A stretch of 25,133 nt of DNA from Treponema sp. (GTDB lineage: Bacteria; Spirochaetota; Spirochaetia; Treponematales; Breznakiellaceae). The notes under the pieces are model-generated. The model had not been told where the DNA came from, ran no database searches, and worked only from the letters and a program-made list of their open reading frames with translations. Position numbers and translations under genes: made by a program. Below, piece by piece: positions 14,538 to 22,143 of this stretch. The stretch is from the NCBI GenBank assembly GCA_009786675.1, contig WQRP01000004.1, positions 1 through 25,133 of the forward strand, read 5' to 3'. The stretch's first letter is position 1. Each line of letters begins with the position of its first letter.

Positions 14538-16181
14538 ATGAGCGAAAACAACCGGAAAGACAGTCAAAAGGCCCCCTCGCGGGCGGCGCACTGGGCGGAC
14601 GAGTACGCGGAAAGGATAATCCGCGAAAAAGGCGAGAAGGATCTCTACACCTGCGCGTCGGGGATTACCCCGTCCGGGACGGTGCATATCGGCAACTTCA
14701 GGGAGATTATCTCGGTCGACCTGGTCGTCCGGGCCCTGCGGGATCTGGGCAGGAAGGTTCGTTTTATTTACTCGTGGGACGACTACGACGTGTTCCGCAA
14801 GGTTCCCAAGAACATGCCCAAACAGGATGTTCTGGAAAAGCACCTCCGCTTCCCGATAACCATGGTTCCCGATCCCTGGGAAAGGGATTCGAGCTACGCC
14901 AGGCACCACGAGGTTGACGTCGAAAGCCGGCTTCCCGCCGTGGGGATCTCCCCGGAGTTCCTGTACCAGGCGGAGCGTTACCGTGAGTCGCGCTACGCCC
15001 AGGGTATCCGCAGGGCCTTGGAGCGCCGCGATGCCCTGAAGGACATCCTGGACAAATTCCGCGACGGGGAACACAAAATCCAGGGCGAATGGTGGCCGGT
15101 CAGCGTGTTCTGCGACTCGTGCAACAGGGACGAGACGGACATCGAGGGCTGGGACGGCGAGTGGGGTCTTGGCTACAAGTGTGTGGCCTGCGGCCATGGC
15201 GAGACCGTCGACATACGCAACGCCAAAGGGGTAAAGCTTGGCTGGCGGGTTGACTGGCCCATGCGCTGGGAATACGAAAAGGTGGACTTCGAGCCCGCGG
15301 GCAAGGACCACCACAGCCAGGGCGGCAGCTTCGACACGGCGCGCCTTGTCAGCAAGGAAGTGTACGGGTGGGACGCCCCGGTCAGCTTTCGCTACGACTT
15401 TATCGGCATAAAGGGATCGGTGGGGAAAATTTCCAGCTCGTCGGGCGTGGTTGTTGACCTGGGCGACCTGCTGAAGGTGTACACGCCGGAACTGGTGCGC
15501 TTCCTGTTCGCCGGGACAAAGCCGAACACGGAATTCACGATATCGTTTGACCTTGACGTGATAAAGATTTACGAGGACTACGACAAAACCGAGCGCCTTG
15601 CCTGGATGCTGGAACCGGCGAAGGACGAGGCGACGTACCGCTGGGCCAGGCGTATCTACGAGCTTTCCCGGCCCGCGACGGACGCGGACGGAAAGACCCT
15701 GCCCATGGACGGCGAGAAGCCGCCTTTCCAGGTGCCGTTCCGCCACCTGTGCAACCTGGTTCAGATTGCCGACGGCGACGTCGAAAAGACGCTGGCCTCC
15801 CTGGGATCCGAATGCCCCTCGCCGGAACGCCTTCGCGCAAGGGCTCTGTGCGCCAAGTACTGGGTGGAAAACTGCGCCCCCGAGGAATTCCGCTTCCGCC
15901 TAAGACCCGCCGACGGCTCAAGGGCGGCGCTTTCGGACGCGGAGCAAACGGCGATTCGACTCCTTCGGGACGAGGTCGTTTCCCGCGTCGAAACCTTTGC
16001 CGGGGACAAGCCCTGCGCCGAGGCGATTTACGCAATCGCCAAGGACGCGGGCATGGACGGCAAGGATCTTTTTCGCGCCGCGTACCGGGTGCTTATCGAC
16101 AAGGACCAAGGTCCCCGCCTGGCAAGTTTTCTTAGAACCGTCGACAAACGGCGTCTCCTGGCTATCCTGGCGGCATACTGA
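14538..16181 (+). CDS. lysS: Class I lysyl-tRNA synthetase
   Basis: A 547-residue class I (archaeal-type, LysK) lysyl-tRNA synthetase that charges tRNA-Lys with lysine. The Rossmann fold begins YTCASGITPSGTVHIGNF, with His50-Ile-Gly-Asn53 as the HIGH motif; KISSSSG at 297-303 is the KMSKS equivalent. A zinc knuckle is formed by Cys192, Cys195, Cys215 and Cys218. The C-terminal helical region (about 400-547) is the anticodon-binding part. Class I LysRS replaces the usual bacterial class II enzyme in spirochetes, so this is a lineage marker. The frame is open upstream to an ATG at 14457, but that start would read through the promoter; ATG 14538 follows the TATAAT box directly. Confidence 0.95.
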   Translation: MSENNRKDSQKAPSRAAHWADEYAERIIREKGEKDLYTCASGITPSGTVHIGNFREIISVDLVVRALRDLGRKVRFIYSWDDYDVFRKVPKNMPKQDVLEKHLRFPITMVPDPWERDSSYARHHEVDVESRLPAVGISPEFLYQAERYRESRYAQGIRRALERRDALKDILDKFRDGEHKIQGEWWPVSVFCDSCNRDETDIEGWDGEWGLGYKCVACGHGETVDIRNAKGVKLGWRVDWPMRWEYEKVDFEPAGKDHHSQGGSFDTARLVSKEVYGWDAPVSFRYDFIGIKGSVGKISSSSGVVVDLGDLLKVYTPELVRFLFAGTKPNTEFTISFDLDVIKIYEDYDKTERLAWMLEPAKDEATYRWARRIYELSRPATDADGKTLPMDGEKPPFQVPFRHLCNLVQIADGDVEKTLASLGSECPSPERLRARALCAKYWVENCAPEEFRFRLRPADGSRAALSDAEQTAIRLLRDEVVSRVETFAGDKPCAEAIYAIAKDAGMDGKDLFRAAYRVLIDKDQGPRLASFLRTVDKRRLLAILAAY

Positions 16182-16246
16182 ACACTGGCTAATAGCGAAA
16201 CCGAGCCCAAAGGAAAACCTTGCGGTGGCCTTTGAACCCAAAAAAC

Positions 16247-17017
16247 CTAATCAATTTCCTCTTGTTCGTCGACCTTGTGAAGGTATATTTTTTTCTCTCG
16301 GAGCTGTTTTTCTACGTCGGCCGGGATGCGCTCGTCTGTGAAAACCCCGGCGACCTTATCAAGTCGTATCAGGCTAAGCACGCCCTGCTTCTGGAATTTT
16401 TCGGAATCGGTAAGAACGTAAATGTCGCGGGCGTTTTCCGCCATGTCGATCACCGCCTGCGAACGCATGTGGTCCTTGCCGGTAAAGCCGACCCCGGACA
16501 TGTAGCCGTCGGTACCGACGAAAAACTTGTCGGCAAAAAAAATTTCGCTGCACTGCTTGGTCATCGGCCCCACCAGTACCTGCGAGTCGGGCTGGTAATA
16601 ACCGCCCAGCAGTATTATCCTGGTGCGGGACGCATGGCGGATAAAATTTACGATGAAGACGGAATTTGTTATGATCGTTATGTCTTTCTGTGCGTTAGCA
16701 AGTTCCTCCGCGAGGAGCGCGCAACAGGAGCCCGATTCGATCATAATCGTCTCTCCCTCGTTTACCATTGCCGCCGCCGCCTTCGCGATCCTGCGTTTGA
16801 TGTCGTAATTGAAGGCGATCCGTTTGCCGACGTCGTCCGCGCTGTTCAGGCAGGCGTACCCGTGTTCCCTTCGCACTAGCCCGCGTTCCTCAAGGGTATC
16901 CAAGTCCTTTCGTATCGTGACCTGTGAAACACTCAAGAGTTCCGACAAAGCGATTACCTCCGCCCGGCCATGCTTGGATAGAACTTCTAGAATTTTTGTC
17001 TGTCTATGTGTTGTCAT
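16247..17017 (-). CDS. DeoR-family transcriptional regulator
   Basis: A 256-residue repressor-type protein. Residues about 6-56 form the DeoR winged helix (KILEVLSKHGRAEV, LSVSQVTIRKDLDTLEERGL). Residues about 75-235 are the DeoRC sugar-phosphate-binding domain, with IESGSCCALLAEEL at 93-106, TIITNSVFIVNF at 114-125, GGYYQPDSQVLVGP at 138-151, FFVGTDGY at 165-172 and LTDSEKF at 202-208. The open frame extends to 17155, but ATG 17017 is preceded by AAGGAG nine bases upstream and begins MTTHRQTKIL, typical of the family. It stands alone and points toward lysS; no sugar catabolic genes are nearby, so the effector and target are unknown. The promoter region carries two TGGTGCA boxes that suggest autoregulation. 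Confidence 0.9.
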   Translation of the reverse strand: MTTHRQTKILEVLSKHGRAEVIALSELLSVSQVTIRKDLDTLEERGLVRREHGYACLNSADDVGKRIAFNYDIKRRIAKAAAAMVNEGETIMIESGSCCALLAEELANAQKDITIITNSVFIVNFIRHASRTRIILLGGYYQPDSQVLVGPMTKQCSEIFFADKFFVGTDGYMSGVGFTGKDHMRSQAVIDMAENARDIYVLTDSEKFQKQGVLSLIRLDKVAGVFTDERIPADVEKQLREKKIYLHKVDEQEEID

Positions 17018-17067
17018 TTCTTTCCTCTCCTTCTGGCACCCTCGCCATGTATTTGTTGCTAGGAATC

Positions 17068-17119
17068 TGGTGCAAAACAGTCCGTATTTATAAGATACAT
17101 AAATTGGTGCACTAGTCAA
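17068..17119 (-). promoter_or_regulatory. Promoter and candidate operators of the DeoR-type gene
   Basis: On the minus strand TTGACT (17119-17114) and TATCTT (17097-17092) are separated by 16 bases. The heptamer TGGTGCA (plus strand) occurs twice, at 17105-17111 between the -35 and -10 boxes and at 17068-17074 just downstream of the predicted start, 37 bases apart and in the same orientation. This is a usual placing for repressor sites. The predicted leader is about 65-70 bases. Confidence 0.5.
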
Positions 17120-17189
17120 GGAAAATACTTCAAATGTAGGATTATTGCGGTACACTATTTGGGTTTGACGCCGATTTCAGCCCCAAGGT

Positions 17190-17807
17190 TTACTCAACTA
17201 ATTGCCCAAGCCCCCCTGTTTCAATTTCCTTTAGGTAGTCCCTGGGGACGTTCCGCACCAGAAGTCTCCTGTTTTTCCATTCCGTGTCGGCAATGGCCTG
17301 TCTCAACTGCCTAAGCGCGCCTGGCAAAATGCAGTAGAGTTTTTCCATGTCGAGAATAATCGTGACCGGGTAATCCTCACGGCTTTCGTGCTCCTTTATC
17401 TTTGCCAGCTCCTCCAATACCGCCGGTATGTTTTCGCTCGCAAGCTCCCCGTTTAGGCACAGGACGATCCCCTTGGACTCGTCCCTTCGAAGCACGGCGA
17501 AACCTTCCTCCTGCACGACCAGGTTTACGAAGCCGGTCAGCTCGAAAACCTCCCGGACGGCCGGGCTTATTTTTTTTATCACGAACTGCCGTTTTTTTTC
17601 CATGGACGATTTCTTGGCGTTCAGTAGAACCCGCAGGCCCATGCTGGAAATATAATCCAAATTCTCGAAATCGAGTGTCATTTCGGTTATCTCGTCGCCC
17701 CACTGCTTGATCTTTTGTTCCAGCAGCGGGGCGTTTGCGGTATCAAGACGGCCGGCCAGCTTCATCACTACCGCTGTCCTGTTCTTTACCTCGATATCTA
17801 TGGTCAT
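17190..17807 (-). CDS. Tandem STAS-domain protein, anti-sigma-antagonist type
   Basis: A 205-residue cytoplasmic protein of two STAS units. Unit 1 (about 1-100) resembles RsbV/SpoIIAA: LDFENLDYISSMGLRVL at 45-61 carries Ser54 and Ser55 at the usual phosphorylation site, with Ser55 two residues before the conserved Gly. Unit 2 (about 107-205) repeats the fold: LDMEKLYCILPGALRQL lines up residue by residue with that segment, but both serines are replaced (Leu, Pro), so it cannot be phosphorylated there. The ATG at 17807 overlaps the stop of the upstream phosphatase/kinase gene (ATGA), with GAGGG as ribosome-binding site; an earlier ATG at 17825 is less likely. It is the likely substrate of that neighbour. 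Its downstream partner (a sigma factor or another protein) is not in the window. Confidence 0.88.
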   Translation of the reverse strand: MTIDIEVKNRTAVVMKLAGRLDTANAPLLEQKIKQWGDEITEMTLDFENLDYISSMGLRVLLNAKKSSMEKKRQFVIKKISPAVREVFELTGFVNLVVQEEGFAVLRRDESKGIVLCLNGELASENIPAVLEELAKIKEHESREDYPVTIILDMEKLYCILPGALRQLRQAIADTEWKNRRLLVRNVPRDYLKEIETGGLGQLVE

Positions 17808-20371
17808 ATTCCCTCTTTCCGCCATGACTTTGTCAGTTCAAGCCGGTTTGTCCCGTTTTCACGACTGTAATGTATTATATCGACAATTTTCCTTGCAATC
17901 AATATGCCAAGCCCCCCCGGCCTGCGCTTGTCGATGGGCAGGGTGACGTCCGGCTCGTCGTGTTCCAATGGGTTGAACGGCCGGCCGCAGTCGCGGAAAG
18001 TAAAGGTGATCTCCGTTTTTCCGGGCGTTGCGCGCGTTCGGCAGTCGACGGTTACCTCACCGTCCGCCTTTTCGCCTCCCCGGTACGCGTGGTTGGCAAT
18101 GTTCACAAAAACCTCCTCGGCGGCGAGCTCCACGTGTCCGCGTTCCCGCGCCGGGCAGCCGGCGGCTTCCAGCTCCCGCCCTATAAAGCCGGCAAGCGCG
18201 CCAAGTTCCGAGACCTCGGCCCTAATGGTTAGCTCGACGGCCGCGCCTTCGATTCGCAGGGCAAGCATTGTTATGTCGTCCGATTGTTCTGCTCCGTTCG
18301 CAAATATTTCTATGTCATTACGAAGGCCGGGAAGTATCTCGCGCAAGGGTCGTGGGGCATTTGCGTCCAGGAACTCCTTCATCCGGTTCTTGCCGTAAAA
18401 CGCGCCTTCCGCGTTCTCCGCCTCGACTATGCCGTCGGTGTAGAGGAACAGCATGTCGCCTTTTTCCATTTGTACCTGCTGGCAGCGATACCTGGTGTCT
18501 TCCATGGCGGCGAGCACGAGATCCGCCTGGGATACAAGAAACTCGAAACCCCGGCCTTCGTCCCGGTTTCCACGCAGCAGCATCGGCGGGTTGTGGCCGG
18601 CGTTGACGTACGAAAGGCGGCCGGAGGAAATTTCCAGGACGCACAGCCACATCGTGACGAACATGCCCGTGGTGTTGCTGTCGCAAAGCTCGCGGTTCGC
18701 GGTCTCCAGCGCGAGTTCCAGGTTGTCCTGGTTTTGTAGCCGGTTCTTGACTATGGTTTTGGTGGTCGCCATGAACAGCGCGGCCGGTATTCCCTTGCCG
18801 GAAACGTCCGCGACGACCACGGCAAACCGGTCGTCGTCGATAAAAAAGAAGTCGTAAAAATCGCCGCCCACCTCCCTTGCCGGATGCACCTCGGCGTAGA
18901 GATCGAGCGTGTTTTTCCTGTCCCGGAACGGGGGGAAATTGTTGGGAAGCATGTTCGCCTGGATCCGCGTCGCGATGTCAAGCTCCGTGTCCATGCGCTC
19001 CCGCTCCGCGGTGGCCCTTGCCGTTTCCGCGATGTGCGCGCGGAGCTGGGACGTCATCTCGTTGAACGACGAGGCGAGCTGCTCCAGCTCGTCGCCGGTC
19101 CTTACGACCACCTCGCGGCCAAGGTTGCCGCCGGCCACTTCCTGGACGCCGTGGCTGAGCGCAAGCACCGGGCCGGTGATTGCCCGCGTAAAGCGGATGG
19201 CGAAGAACGCAATCGCCGGCAGGATAAGCAGAATGAGCAGGGCTATGCTTCCGGCCAGGAACAGTATGTACATGTCTATCGCGGCCCTGTTGGCCTCGGT
19301 AATCTCCCATATCTGGCTTTCGATTTGCATGACCGGGACGTATATTTCCTGGGCGGGGACCGTGACCCCGAGACTCCAGCCCAGGGTGCGGATTGGGGCG
19401 TAGGCGACGTAAAAGGGAATTCCGTCCATCTCCAGCTCGGTCATGCCCGTCGCGCCAAGCGTCATGCTAAGCCCCAGGCTGCGAAGGCGCGGATCCGGGG
19501 ATTGCAGGAAGTTCTCCCCCTCGACAAGCCCCTCCTCGCCAAGCGTTACCTCCACGCCGTCCATCGAGTACACCACCGTCCCCTGGCGGTTAAGGATGAA
19601 AAACTGCCCGCTCCGCCTTATCCCGGTGGGATCGATTATCCGGGAAAGGTCGGAAAGCCGCACCGTGCTTCTGGCGACGCCCCTGAAAACGCCGTTCCCG
19701 TCGAAAAAAGGGACGGCGCAGGAAATGGCCGGCCCCCTGCCCCGCCGGTCCCTGTACACGTCCGCCCAGTACAGGCCGCCGCCGTCCCTTGCCCGCGTGT
19801 ACCAGAGGGAGACCCGCGGGTCGTATCCCGTCTGGATCCAGGGAAACGCGTCCACCGCTATGACGAAGCCGGATTCGCTGTTTATGGTGCTGGAGGCGAT
19901 GCCCCAGTCCACAACCGTTATCTGTCTTAGGATTTCCGTGGCGTTCCCTATCAGTTCCGCCTCGGCGCGCACGGCCGGGAAATCGACGCTGGGCACGGTG
20001 TACATGTGCGGCCCGGCCGGCGGAACTTCCCCGGCCATGACGCGCGGCAGGGGCCTGGGTCTCCAGCCCTCGCTGCTGGCGTAAATGGAGCCGGCCATGT
20101 CGGCGGCCATGCGGGTGTGGCTTTCGATCCTGCCGAGCCGCTCGTCAAGTAGAAGCACGGTGTCAATCGCGGCGCGGTTGATCTTCTCGGTGTGCAGCAC
20201 TTCCAGCATGTAGGCGCTGATGTCGGAGGCGCTGTTCCCCAGGACGGCCGAGTTGCGGAACACCGTCCCCCTTATCCTTTCGATGGAGGCGAAAAACACG
20301 ACGCTAAGCAAAACGGTAAGGGCAAGGAACGCCCCTATGCTCTGGGTAAGAAGCCGCGCCTTTAGCTTCAT
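17804..20371 (-). CDS. Membrane sensor: dCache-HAMP-PP2C phosphatase-RsbW-like kinase
   Basis: An 855-residue inner-membrane signalling protein. TM1 is at about 11-30 and TM2 at about 367-392. The periplasmic part between them contains a dCache ligand domain (YDPRVSLWYTRARDGG, AISCAVPFFDGNGVFRGV). HAMP is about 393-447, followed by a helical linker. The SpoIIE/RsbU PP2C domain spans about 465-706, with metal-site acids in VGGDFYDFF (Asp504), ADVSGKG (Asp522) and EQSDDITML (Asp698/699). A C-terminal HATPase of the RsbW/SpoIIAB type spans about 718-850: N-box EEVFVNIANHAY with Glu753 and Asn757, DCGRPFNP, and RRPGGLGILIA. Phosphatase and kinase for a STAS protein are thus on one chain, an arrangement known from HsbR- and CrsR-type regulators, although those have a receiver domain instead of a Cache sensor. 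ATG overlaps the upstream lipoprotein stop and its own stop overlaps the STAS start. Confidence 0.93.
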   Translation of the reverse strand: MKLKARLLTQSIGAFLALTVLLSVVFFASIERIRGTVFRNSAVLGNSASDISAYMLEVLHTEKINRAAIDTVLLLDERLGRIESHTRMAADMAGSIYASSEGWRPRPLPRVMAGEVPPAGPHMYTVPSVDFPAVRAEAELIGNATEILRQITVVDWGIASSTINSESGFVIAVDAFPWIQTGYDPRVSLWYTRARDGGGLYWADVYRDRRGRGPAISCAVPFFDGNGVFRGVARSTVRLSDLSRIIDPTGIRRSGQFFILNRQGTVVYSMDGVEVTLGEEGLVEGENFLQSPDPRLRSLGLSMTLGATGMTELEMDGIPFYVAYAPIRTLGWSLGVTVPAQEIYVPVMQIESQIWEITEANRAAIDMYILFLAGSIALLILLILPAIAFFAIRFTRAITGPVLALSHGVQEVAGGNLGREVVVRTGDELEQLASSFNEMTSQLRAHIAETARATAERERMDTELDIATRIQANMLPNNFPPFRDRKNTLDLYAEVHPAREVGGDFYDFFFIDDDRFAVVVADVSGKGIPAALFMATTKTIVKNRLQNQDNLELALETANRELCDSNTTGMFVTMWLCVLEISSGRLSYVNAGHNPPMLLRGNRDEGRGFEFLVSQADLVLAAMEDTRYRCQQVQMEKGDMLFLYTDGIVEAENAEGAFYGKNRMKEFLDANAPRPLREILPGLRNDIEIFANGAEQSDDITMLALRIEGAAVELTIRAEVSELGALAGFIGRELEAAGCPARERGHVELAAEEVFVNIANHAYRGGEKADGEVTVDCRTRATPGKTEITFTFRDCGRPFNPLEHDEPDVTLPIDKRRPGGLGILIARKIVDIIHYSRENGTNRLELTKSWRKEGI

Positions 20372-21621
20372 TGCCGCGCCTCCGGGGCGGACGTCGGGAA
20401 AATGCGGAGGAACCTGCTCTCCGCCGCCTTAAGGTCGCTCATCCACTGGAAGCCGTCGAAAAGACCCTCCCCGTCCTTCCATTGCGGCAGCATCATCGAA
20501 AGGTTTTCGACGTTGACTGCCCGGTTCAGGTCCGCCGTCCTTACAAGCTGCGGGGAAAAGAAAAAATCGTCGTCCAGGGTTTCGCCCGCAAGCATCGCGG
20601 CCAGTATCCGCATGGTCACCCTGCCGGCAAGCTTGTGGTCTATGGTCGTGCTTGCCAGCCATGTTTCCCGGTGGCGCTGCATAAGGCGCAGGCTTTCGTT
20701 CGAGATGCCCGTGCTGAACATTTTTGCGTCGCGCCTTCCGGCCAGGCTAAGCGCCTCCGCGACGCCTATGGCGAATTCGTTCCAGGGAACCCAAAAGGCG
20801 TCAACCGAGCCCGGGGGGATATAGGGCAGGGCGGAGGAAACGGCCTCCCAGGCCGAGGCGCGGGGGTTGTCCAGGCCGTAGAGCCTGACCCGGCCGGCTT
20901 CCAGGATTCTGCCCTGGCGCACGAATTCGCCGAATTCCCAGTCGTGGCGATCCAGGAACGTTATCCCCGGCGGCCCGGTTACGCGGAAAACCCTTGGGGG
21001 CCGCCCGGTTCCGTCGTCGGTGTAGGCAATCAGCGTTTCCAGGCTTAGCCGGGCAAGGCTGTAGTCGTCCTGGAAGGTGGTGACAAGCCCGGGGATCGAC
21101 CTTCCGTCCCTGAACGGAAGAGCCTCGAAGGTTACGATGCGTATGCCCCGGTCGGCGATTGGCCTGAGTATGTCGTAGGTAAAGCCCATTCCGCCGTTCA
21201 CGAAGACAAGCCCGTCGTAGTCGGCCATGGCGATGCCCCGGGCAAGCTCCTTGAACCTTTCCCTGTCGGCGTCCGCGTCCATGGCAAAGGCGTCCACGGT
21301 AAAGCCCATGGAGCGCCCCTCGGCGACGCCGGCCTCTATGAACTGCCAGGTGTTGCCCCCGTCCTTTTCGTTGACCAGCAGGGCGATCTTTACGATGCCG
21401 TCCGCCATCGCCCCGGGCATGATTCCCTCCAGAAGAACCGGAACCGTCGGCATTGGGGTTGCCGACGAAAGGGCGTTCGTTTGTTCCCTTGGGGCGCAGG
21501 TGTCTAAAAGAAAAAAGACGGGCACAAGCACGAGCGCCACAAACGAGACGGCTTTTTTTTTGTATGTGTGAAACTTTTTTAAGTGGAGGCGGAAAAAGGC
21601 AGCATTGCGTTTATCTACCAT
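20368..21621 (-). CDS. Sugar-binding-protein-like lipoprotein
   Basis: A 417-residue protein of the periplasmic-binding-protein type I fold (Peripla_BP_4 / ribose- and LacI-like). It has a long basic N-terminus, a hydrophobic stretch at about 24-40 and Cys42 in FFLLDTC, which may be a loose spirochete lipobox (Thr at -1 is unusual). The mature part starts KIALLVNEKDGGNTWQFIEA; YDGLVFVNGG near 135-145 and DAFWVPWNEFAIGVAEALS are typical of the two-lobed fold. No transporter permease or ATPase gene is nearby. The gene overlaps the membrane sensor gene (ATGA), so it more likely presents a ligand to the sensor's Cache domain than feeds an importer. ATG 21621 has no clear Shine-Dalgarno and lies 21 bases after the receiver-like gene. 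Confidence 0.85.
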   Translation of the reverse strand: MVDKRNAAFFRLHLKKFHTYKKKAVSFVALVLVPVFFLLDTCAPREQTNALSSATPMPTVPVLLEGIMPGAMADGIVKIALLVNEKDGGNTWQFIEAGVAEGRSMGFTVDAFAMDADADRERFKELARGIAMADYDGLVFVNGGMGFTYDILRPIADRGIRIVTFEALPFRDGRSIPGLVTTFQDDYSLARLSLETLIAYTDDGTGRPPRVFRVTGPPGITFLDRHDWEFGEFVRQGRILEAGRVRLYGLDNPRASAWEAVSSALPYIPPGSVDAFWVPWNEFAIGVAEALSLAGRRDAKMFSTGISNESLRLMQRHRETWLASTTIDHKLAGRVTMRILAAMLAGETLDDDFFFSPQLVRTADLNRAVNVENLSMMLPQWKDGEGLFDGFQWMSDLKAAESRFLRIFPTSAPEARQ

Positions 21622-21642
21622 TGCTTTGTGGCTTAGGAGTAG

Positions 21643-21987
21643 TTAAAAGTACTCGCGCAGCTTTTCCTTCCAGTCTCCCCCCTTCTGAATGGTTGCCTTA
21701 ACCCCCATGGTTTCAAGGTTCCTGGTCCTTTCGTCGTCGCCCGAAGCCGTTACCGCGATAACCGTCATTGTCTGGGAATAAGTGCCAAGCCGCCTGATAA
21801 GCTCCTCGCCCCTCATGTCTGGTAGTTCCAGTCCCGTTATAAGGCAGGAAACCTTGCCACCGCCGATTGCGGTCAAGGCGTCCTCGCCTCGTTCGAAGTC
21901 CACGGAGTCAAGCCCCAGTTCCGACAGGAAAAACTTCATCGCCTTGCGAAAAAATCTACTATTGTCAACGTGAATGATGTGCCCCAT
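21643..21987 (-). CDS. Receiver-like protein lacking the phospho-acceptor Asp
   Basis: A 114-residue single CheY-like domain with no output domain. The fold is clear: IIHVDNSRFFRKAM at the N-terminus with Asp8 of the acidic pair (the second is Asn9), Thr80 in VIAVTASGD and Lys102 in TIQKGGDW. The phospho-acceptor position, which should be Asp in the CLITDL-type motif, is Gly52 (CLITGLELPDMRG; codon GGA). Normal Asp phosphorylation is therefore not possible. It is the first gene of the four-gene signalling operon, with a TATACT box eight bases before ATG 21987 and no Shine-Dalgarno. It may act as a constitutive partner or as an adaptor. A sequence error cannot be ruled out, but the frame is intact. 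Confidence 0.88.
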   Translation of the reverse strand: MGHIIHVDNSRFFRKAMKFFLSELGLDSVDFERGEDALTAIGGGKVSCLITGLELPDMRGEELIRRLGTYSQTMTVIAVTASGDDERTRNLETMGVKATIQKGGDWKEKLREYF

Positions 21988-21995
21988 TTCATTTC

Positions 21996-22024
21996 AGTAT
22001 ACACTGGCAGGTCTTAAAAAACAA
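21996..22024 (-). promoter_or_regulatory. Promoter of the four-gene signalling operon
   Basis: On the minus strand TTGTTT (22024-22019) and TATACT (22001-21996) are 17 bases apart. The -10 box ends eight bases before ATG 21987, which predicts a leader of about one or two bases and no Shine-Dalgarno site. Confidence 0.65.
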
Positions 22025-22106
22025 GCAAAAAATACAAGAATTATCGGTGAATTGTCGCCTTTGGTTTGTACTCATAGTCTTGTGGCAAATTGGAGCGCAC
22101 GGCTTC

Positions 22107-22135
22107 TTAAATGTGGCCGGATAACAACCGATAAT
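22107..22135 (+). promoter_or_regulatory. Candidate promoter of the SPASM-protein gene
   Basis: TTAAAT (22107-22112) and GATAAT (22130-22135) are 17 bases apart; the -10 box ends eight bases before ATG 22144. The -35 box is weak. The 156-base divergent gap 21988-22143 is AT-rich compared with the rest of the window and contains this promoter and the leftward one; I see no other feature in it. Confidence 0.45.
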
Positions 22136-22143
22136 AGAAAAAT

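Noticed and set aside
14391..15746. 451-residue minus-strand open frame opposite lysS
   Set aside because: Shadow of the synthetase; low-complexity composition and no family features.
16182..16246. Possible terminator between convergent lysS and the DeoR-type gene
   Set aside because: Only a short AAGG/CCTT hairpin and a loose CAAAGG/CCTTTG pair with a long loop are seen, with no adequate T run on either strand.
22081..22143. Small gene or RNA in the gap between the two divergent operons near 22 kb
   Set aside because: No open frame with a start site and no stable hairpin could be drawn; the stretch is explained by the two promoters.
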